8,011 bases of DNA, from contig CALDPL010000001.1 of assembly GCA_937911965.1 (NCBI GenBank), forward strand, positions 1-8,011. The letters are read 5' to 3'. Of the stretch, positions 4,904 through 8,011 are shown piece after piece (the stretch's first letter is position 1; every line of letters begins with the position of its first letter). The notes below the pieces were generated by a model that worked only from the letters and a program-made list of their open reading frames with translations, was not told where the DNA came from and made no database searches. This DNA comes from an uncultured Allomuricauda sp. (lineage in GTDB: Bacteria > Bacteroidota > Bacteroidia > Flavobacteriales > Flavobacteriaceae). The translations under genes and the position numbers were made by a program.

Positions 4904-6678
4904 AGTTGCTTGTCCAATTTGGAGATCGTTTCGGATCCCCTTTCGTAATCCTCTTGCATCTGTACCTCGGAAAAGGGACTGTATCGGGCCATTTCACAGT
5001 TTGTCAGCAGTTCGATGAACAGGTCCCTGTCCTGTTGGTCCACTCCTTTTTCAGTGAGGATGTCCCTTATTTTTTCCTTGCTGAATTCAGAGGTTGCAAT
5101 TTTAAGTTTGGCCTTGAGATAGTTGTGCAGGCCTTTTTCCAAAGCCACATAGAAGGCCTCTTTATTGCCGAGTTCCCGCTTGGCGGTGGACAGGTACTTT
5201 TTGGCCAGGCGGTTGGCCCTTTTGATCTTGTTGCCCAGTTCGTCACTTGCGATGGCCTCCCGTTTCTTGAAGAAGAAGATCAGGATGGGAATCAGCATCA
5301 GGGGGACCAAGAGCATTAGGTAAAAGGTCCTGGAACCGAAAAAGGGCGTGGATTCCACAGGACGCAGGTCGGGCTTGAGTTTTATAAAGTGGAATTGTTG
5401 GCCCAAGGGGACCACGGACCTGTTGGGGGTACTTCCGGCAACTACGGCATCCGAGGACAGGGGGCCTTCCAGCACCTCGATGTCGATCTGTTCGGATTCC
5501 AACGTGACGTAGGATTCGGTGCGGGGGTTGAAATAACTGAAGGAAATGCTCGGGATGGGATATTTTCCCCTATAGCTCGGCACTATGGTATAGGTGTTGG
5601 CAATGCGGCCCTCCATTCCACTGAAAAGGGTCTGTATGTTTTCCCGGTATTCGGGGTCATAGACCTCAAGGGCACTGGGAATCTCGGGTTCGGGCAGCTG
5701 AAATAGCTTGAGGTTGCCCTTGCCCTTGACCTCCACGGTGGCCTGAAGGGATTCGGAGGCGTTCAATTGCTGTTTGCTGGTACTTACCGAAAAGTCGAAC
5801 TCCCCGACGGCGCCCCCAAAGTTTGCAGGTTTGCCGGCCTCCGGCAGGGGTTTGACCGCCAGGGTCCTTTTTCCGGCCGAAACGGTCTTGGTGGTCTGGG
5901 TGTAGATCGTCCTGCCAAAAAAGTCCCTTTGATCCGTGGGCACATCGACGAACACTTCCAGGGACAGGGGTTCCAGTTCAAGCCTTCCGGACTTCTGCGG
6001 ATAGAGCACCACCCTTTTGAGCACCACAAACCGATAGGGCTTGCCCTGATAGGTCCCATTCTCGACCTCGTGGCGGCCCACCGGGATGTCCTGGCTCCAG
6101 AAATTGGTGTACCGGGGATTGTCCAGGGACCTGTAATTGGTCACGCTGACATTGGGTCCCACATAGAGTTTGTACACCACCGTGACGGCTTCGTTCAAAA
6201 AGGGGTCGCTGTTTGAGAGTTCGGCGACCAGGTGCAGGTTGTCCCCCACCACATCGTCCACGGTGGTCTGTCCGTTGGGACGGTCCACGGCTTCGCTTAC
6301 CACAACTTCCTTGGGCAGGGTCTTATAGATCTCCCCACCGATCTCTATGGAGGCCTGTCCTATGGTGAAATTACCCCGGGCCGTGGGCATGAGGACATAG
6401 GAATAGGATTTGGAAAAGCTCCTTTTCCCATTGATCCAGGAGGAACTTACGGATTGGGAGGGCCCCATGACCACTTTGAAGCCCTCGAAGGAAGGGGGTT
6501 CAAAGTTGTCCCCATCCCTGTTCATGTTGAAATCCACCCGAAGGCGTTCGTTGATTCCCAATTGGTCCTTGCTCAGGGCCATATTGAACTCCACTTCCCC
6601 GTCCTGGGCAAGGCTGGGCTGTCCGTATAATAGGGCCAATCCCAAAAACAGTATAATATTGCTGCCCCTGATCCCCAT
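4900..6678 (-). CDS. batD: BatD: envelope protein with periplasmic beta domains and C-terminal anchor
   Basis: 592 aa from the ATG at 6678. That A is shared with the batC stop TGA (TGATG junction), a classic coupled start; a TTG two codons earlier is possible but less likely. Residues 1-25 are a signal peptide ending QPSLAQ. The long periplasmic part (26-448) has BatD features: FNMALSKDQLGINERLRVDF (31-50), FEGFKVVMGPSQSVSSSWIN (64-83), SYSYVLMPTARGNFTIGQAS (91-110) and repeated beta-rich segments up to YRGKYPIPSISFSYFNP (369-385). One membrane span at about 450-470 (TFYLMLLVPLMLIPILIFFF) follows a Pro-rich linker. A basic, helical cytoplasmic tail (471-592) contains ANRLAKKYLSTAKRE and ends in acidic/Ser-rich sequence. 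It presumably scaffolds the Bat VWA proteins at the membrane. Neighbours on both sides are Bat genes, and the length is normal for the family. Confidence 0.94.
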   Translation of the reverse strand: MGIRGSNIILFLGLALLYGQPSLAQDGEVEFNMALSKDQLGINERLRVDFNMNRDGDNFEPPSFEGFKVVMGPSQSVSSSWINGKRSFSKSYSYVLMPTARGNFTIGQASIEIGGEIYKTLPKEVVVSEAVDRPNGQTTVDDVVGDNLHLVAELSNSDPFLNEAVTVVYKLYVGPNVSVTNYRSLDNPRYTNFWSQDIPVGRHEVENGTYQGKPYRFVVLKRVVLYPQKSGRLELEPLSLEVFVDVPTDQRDFFGRTIYTQTTKTVSAGKRTLAVKPLPEAGKPANFGGAVGEFDFSVSTSKQQLNASESLQATVEVKGKGNLKLFQLPEPEIPSALEVYDPEYRENIQTLFSGMEGRIANTYTIVPSYRGKYPIPSISFSYFNPRTESYVTLESEQIDIEVLEGPLSSDAVVAGSTPNRSVVPLGQQFHFIKLKPDLRPVESTPFFGSRTFYLMLLVPLMLIPILIFFFKKREAIASDELGNKIKRANRLAKKYLSTAKRELGNKEAFYVALEKGLHNYLKAKLKIATSEFSKEKIRDILTEKGVDQQDRDLFIELLTNCEMARYSPFSEVQMQEDYERGSETISKLDKQL

Positions 6679-7556
6679 CACCAATCCTTTTCGTTTCTGA
6701 TCTTCTTGCCGCGGACCTTTTGGGCGTCCAACTTCTCCTGTACCTTGCGTTCTTCGTTCTGCATGGCCTCCAAGAGATTCTGGATCTGTTGGGGGGAAAG
6801 TTGGTTGGGCCTGGGCTGTTGTTGTTTTTCCTCGGGTTTATCATCCTGCCCGGATTTTTGATCGGGCTGCTGCTTGTTGTCCCCTTCCCCCTGTTGGTCT
6901 TCCTTGGGTTGGTCCTGTCCTTGGTCCCCTTGATCTTGTTTGTCCTGATCTTGATTGTCCTGGTCCTGCTTGTCCTGATCTTGGTTTTTGTCCTGATCTT
7001 GATTTTTATCCTGGTCCCGATCCTTCTGATCCTGATCTTCGTCCTGCTTGTCCTGTTGTTGCTGTTGTTGCTCTTCCTGCATTTTTTTGGCCAGGGCCAG
7101 GTTGTATCGGGTCTCATCGTCCCGTGGGTCGTTCCTCAGGGCTTCCTTATAGGCTTCCACCGCTTTTTGGTATTCCTTGTTCTTCATGAACACATTGCCC
7201 ATATTGTGAAAGGCCTTGTGCTTTTCAGATTTTTCATCGGCGGCCTCTCCCGCCTGCTTGTAGCGGCCGAAGGCTTCCCCATAACTCTCCCTGTTGTAGT
7301 AGGCGTTTCCCAGGTTGAATGGGGCCGCCACATTGTCCCCACTCTTGGAGATGGCCTTTCTGTAGTTGCCTTCCGAGGCGATGAAATCGTTTTCCAAGAG
7401 TTGGTTGTTGGCTTCCCAGGTCAAATCGGTGGAGGCCTGTAGGGCCCTCTCCGCCTCTTTGGCGTCCAGGGGTGCTGGCGCCTGCTGTGCATGCAGGGCC
7501 CCAAGGCCCAGCAACAGGCCCAATATGAAAGTGGTCCTAGATGTCATCATGCTCAT
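6678..7556 (-). CDS. batC: BatC: TPR protein with long Gln/Asp/Lys-rich tract
   Basis: 292 aa. An N-terminal signal peptide (TTFILGLLLGLGALHAQQ, 8-25) indicates export. Three TPR-like units cover about 45-150, including NLGNAYYNRESYGEAFGRYK (81-100), AFHNMGNVFMKNKEYQKAVE (115-134) and AYKEALRNDPRDDETRYNLA (135-154). Residues 161-248 are almost entirely Q, D, K, E, N and G, in irregular repeats of DQDK/NQDQ type. The end is conserved for BatC: NQLSPQQIQNLLEAMQNEER (251-270) and VRGKKIRNEKDW (281-292). Its ATG at 7556 lies 20 nt inside batB; the in-frame ATGs at 7550 and 7547 are alternative starts that would still leave a signal peptide. It probably acts as a periplasmic adaptor. TPR domains bind partner proteins, but the partner here is not visible from sequence. 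Confidence 0.93.
   Translation of the reverse strand: MSMMTSRTTFILGLLLGLGALHAQQAPAPLDAKEAERALQASTDLTWEANNQLLENDFIASEGNYRKAISKSGDNVAAPFNLGNAYYNRESYGEAFGRYKQAGEAADEKSEKHKAFHNMGNVFMKNKEYQKAVEAYKEALRNDPRDDETRYNLALAKKMQEEQQQQQQDKQDEDQDQKDRDQDKNQDQDKNQDQDKQDQDNQDQDKQDQGDQGQDQPKEDQQGEGDNKQQPDQKSGQDDKPEEKQQQPRPNQLSPQQIQNLLEAMQNEERKVQEKLDAQKVRGKKIRNEKDW
6813..7076 (-). repeat. Degenerate short repeats coding the Gln/Asp/Lys-rich tract of BatC
   Basis: Coding-strand units built around GAC/GAT CAG GAT/GAC AAG recur many times, giving a strongly purine-rich coding strand and a pyrimidine-rich complement. They encode residues 161-248 of BatC. The repeat unit is irregular at both DNA and protein level, so the tract has probably grown and diverged by slippage or unequal exchange. 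Confidence 0.75.
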
Positions 7557-8011
7557 TGAAAAGGTTCAGTTTTTTCAACCATTGGGTCTTTCTGTCCAGG
7601 AGGAAGATGTCCAAAAATAGAAATAAAAAGCCAGCTGCGAGGAACCATTGGAACTGGTCCTGGTATTCCGCAAACTGTTTTGCCTCGAACTCGGTCCTGT
7701 CCATACGGTCCAGAAGTTCGACCACGGCCTCCACGGCCTGGTCCGTATTGCTGCCGTCAATATATTCCCCATTGCCGTTTGAAGCGATGGCCGAGAGCTT
7801 GTCCGGGTCCATTCGGGTAATCACCACTTCCCCCTGCATATCCCTTTTAAGGCTTTCCACCACCCCTCTTCTCTTGATGGGGATCGGGCCTCCCTTTTGG
7901 GATCCCACCCCTATGGTAAAGATCCGGATGCCATTTTCGGTGGCGCGTTCCACGGCATTTTCGGTGGCACTCTCGGAATGGTCCTCCCCGTCGGATACGA
8001 TGAAAAGCACC
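7537..8011 (-). CDS. batB: BatB: von Willebrand factor A domain membrane protein, N-terminus beyond the window
   Basis: The C-terminal 157 residues of a protein normally near 340 aa; no start codon belongs in this window. The fragment begins in the VWA fold with VLFIVSDGEDHSES, carrying the conserved strand and DGEDH stretch near the metal-ion site. It continues through NGIRIFTIGVGSQKGGPIP (26-44), a typical VWA strand. TEFEAKQFAEYQDQFQWF (106-123) leads into the C-terminal membrane span LAAGFLFLFLDIFLL (124-138) and a short basic tail. This arrangement is characteristic of BatA/BatB, and the position directly before batC indicates BatB. VWA domains bind proteins through a divalent metal ion, and MoxR-type ATPases are the usual partners. 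The stop lies 20 nt inside batC, consistent with operon coupling. Confidence 0.93.
   Translation of the reverse strand, partial: VLFIVSDGEDHSESATENAVERATENGIRIFTIGVGSQKGGPIPIKRRGVVESLKRDMQGEVVITRMDPDKLSAIASNGNGEYIDGSNTDQAVEAVVELLDRMDRTEFEAKQFAEYQDQFQWFLAAGFLFLFLDIFLLDRKTQWLKKLNLFNEHDDI

Noticed and set aside
6679..6684. TTG start for BatD two codons before the ATG
   Set aside because: The ATG at 6678 shares a base with the batC stop, gives a normal signal peptide, and is the more usual start codon.
6720..7442. 240-codon plus-strand open frame looking like a very hydrophobic multi-span protein
   Set aside because: It is the complement of the Gln/Asp/Lys repeats of BatC: CTG, ATC and CTT codons arise mechanically from CAG, GAT and AAG. 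No independent start context or motif supports it.
1..8011. Search for mobile elements, CRISPR arrays, tRNA or rRNA genes, toxin-antitoxin or defence genes
   Set aside because: No transposase, evenly spaced repeat-spacer pattern, tRNA-like cloverleaf or defence-related domain was recognised on either strand. All long minus-strand frames are accounted for by metabolic, transport and envelope genes.

Overview
The window looks like chromosomal DNA from a member of the Bacteroidota, most likely the Flavobacteriaceae. The evidence is the Bat operon order with typical flavobacterial BatB/C/D/E proteins, promoter elements of the TAnnTTTG type, and the near absence of Shine-Dalgarno sequences before the start codons. 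By eye the G+C content is around or just above 50%, which is high for the family and reminiscent of Robiginitalea-like lineages. The genus is a guess. Every supported gene lies on the minus strand, so the reading order is from high to low coordinates.

Region 8011-4139 is the distal part of a bat (Bacteroides aerotolerance) operon. It holds the C-terminal part of the VWA protein BatB, then the TPR protein BatC with a Gln/Asp/Lys-rich tract, the membrane-anchored BatD, and the TPR plus SH3-like BatE. The junctions overlap (20 nt, 1 nt, 4 nt), which suggests translational coupling and coordinated production of one envelope complex. moxR, a DUF58 gene and batA would be expected beyond the right edge. 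A small unrecognised membrane-anchored protein (4079-3765, GTG start) follows batE after 59 nt; a hairpin/T-tract/TAnnTTTG element in that gap could be a weak terminator, a promoter, or both.

Region 3764-3442 is a 323-nt gene-free stretch with one good -7 promoter motif and several perfect inverted repeats. It forms the leader region of a beta-class carbonic anhydrase (3441-2806). An 88-nt gap with two further hairpins, one a perfect 10-bp stem, separates this from a SulP/STAS anion transporter (2717-861). The transporter keeps the acidic, Thr and Gly residues that bind sodium and bicarbonate in cyanobacterial BicA, so the pair is best read as a bicarbonate uptake plus CO2/bicarbonate interconversion module, probably supplying anaplerotic carboxylation or pH balance.

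A GC-rich hairpin with a downstream T-tract (835-806) ends that unit. A new promoter then drives pheS (phenylalanyl-tRNA synthetase alpha subunit), which runs off the left edge after 241 codons.

I see no mobile element, CRISPR array, tRNA, rRNA or defence gene. Most of the window is ordinary core and near-core content. The points most worth a second look are the structured leader before the carbonic anhydrase, the perfect hairpin before the transporter, and the unrecognised small gene behind batE.
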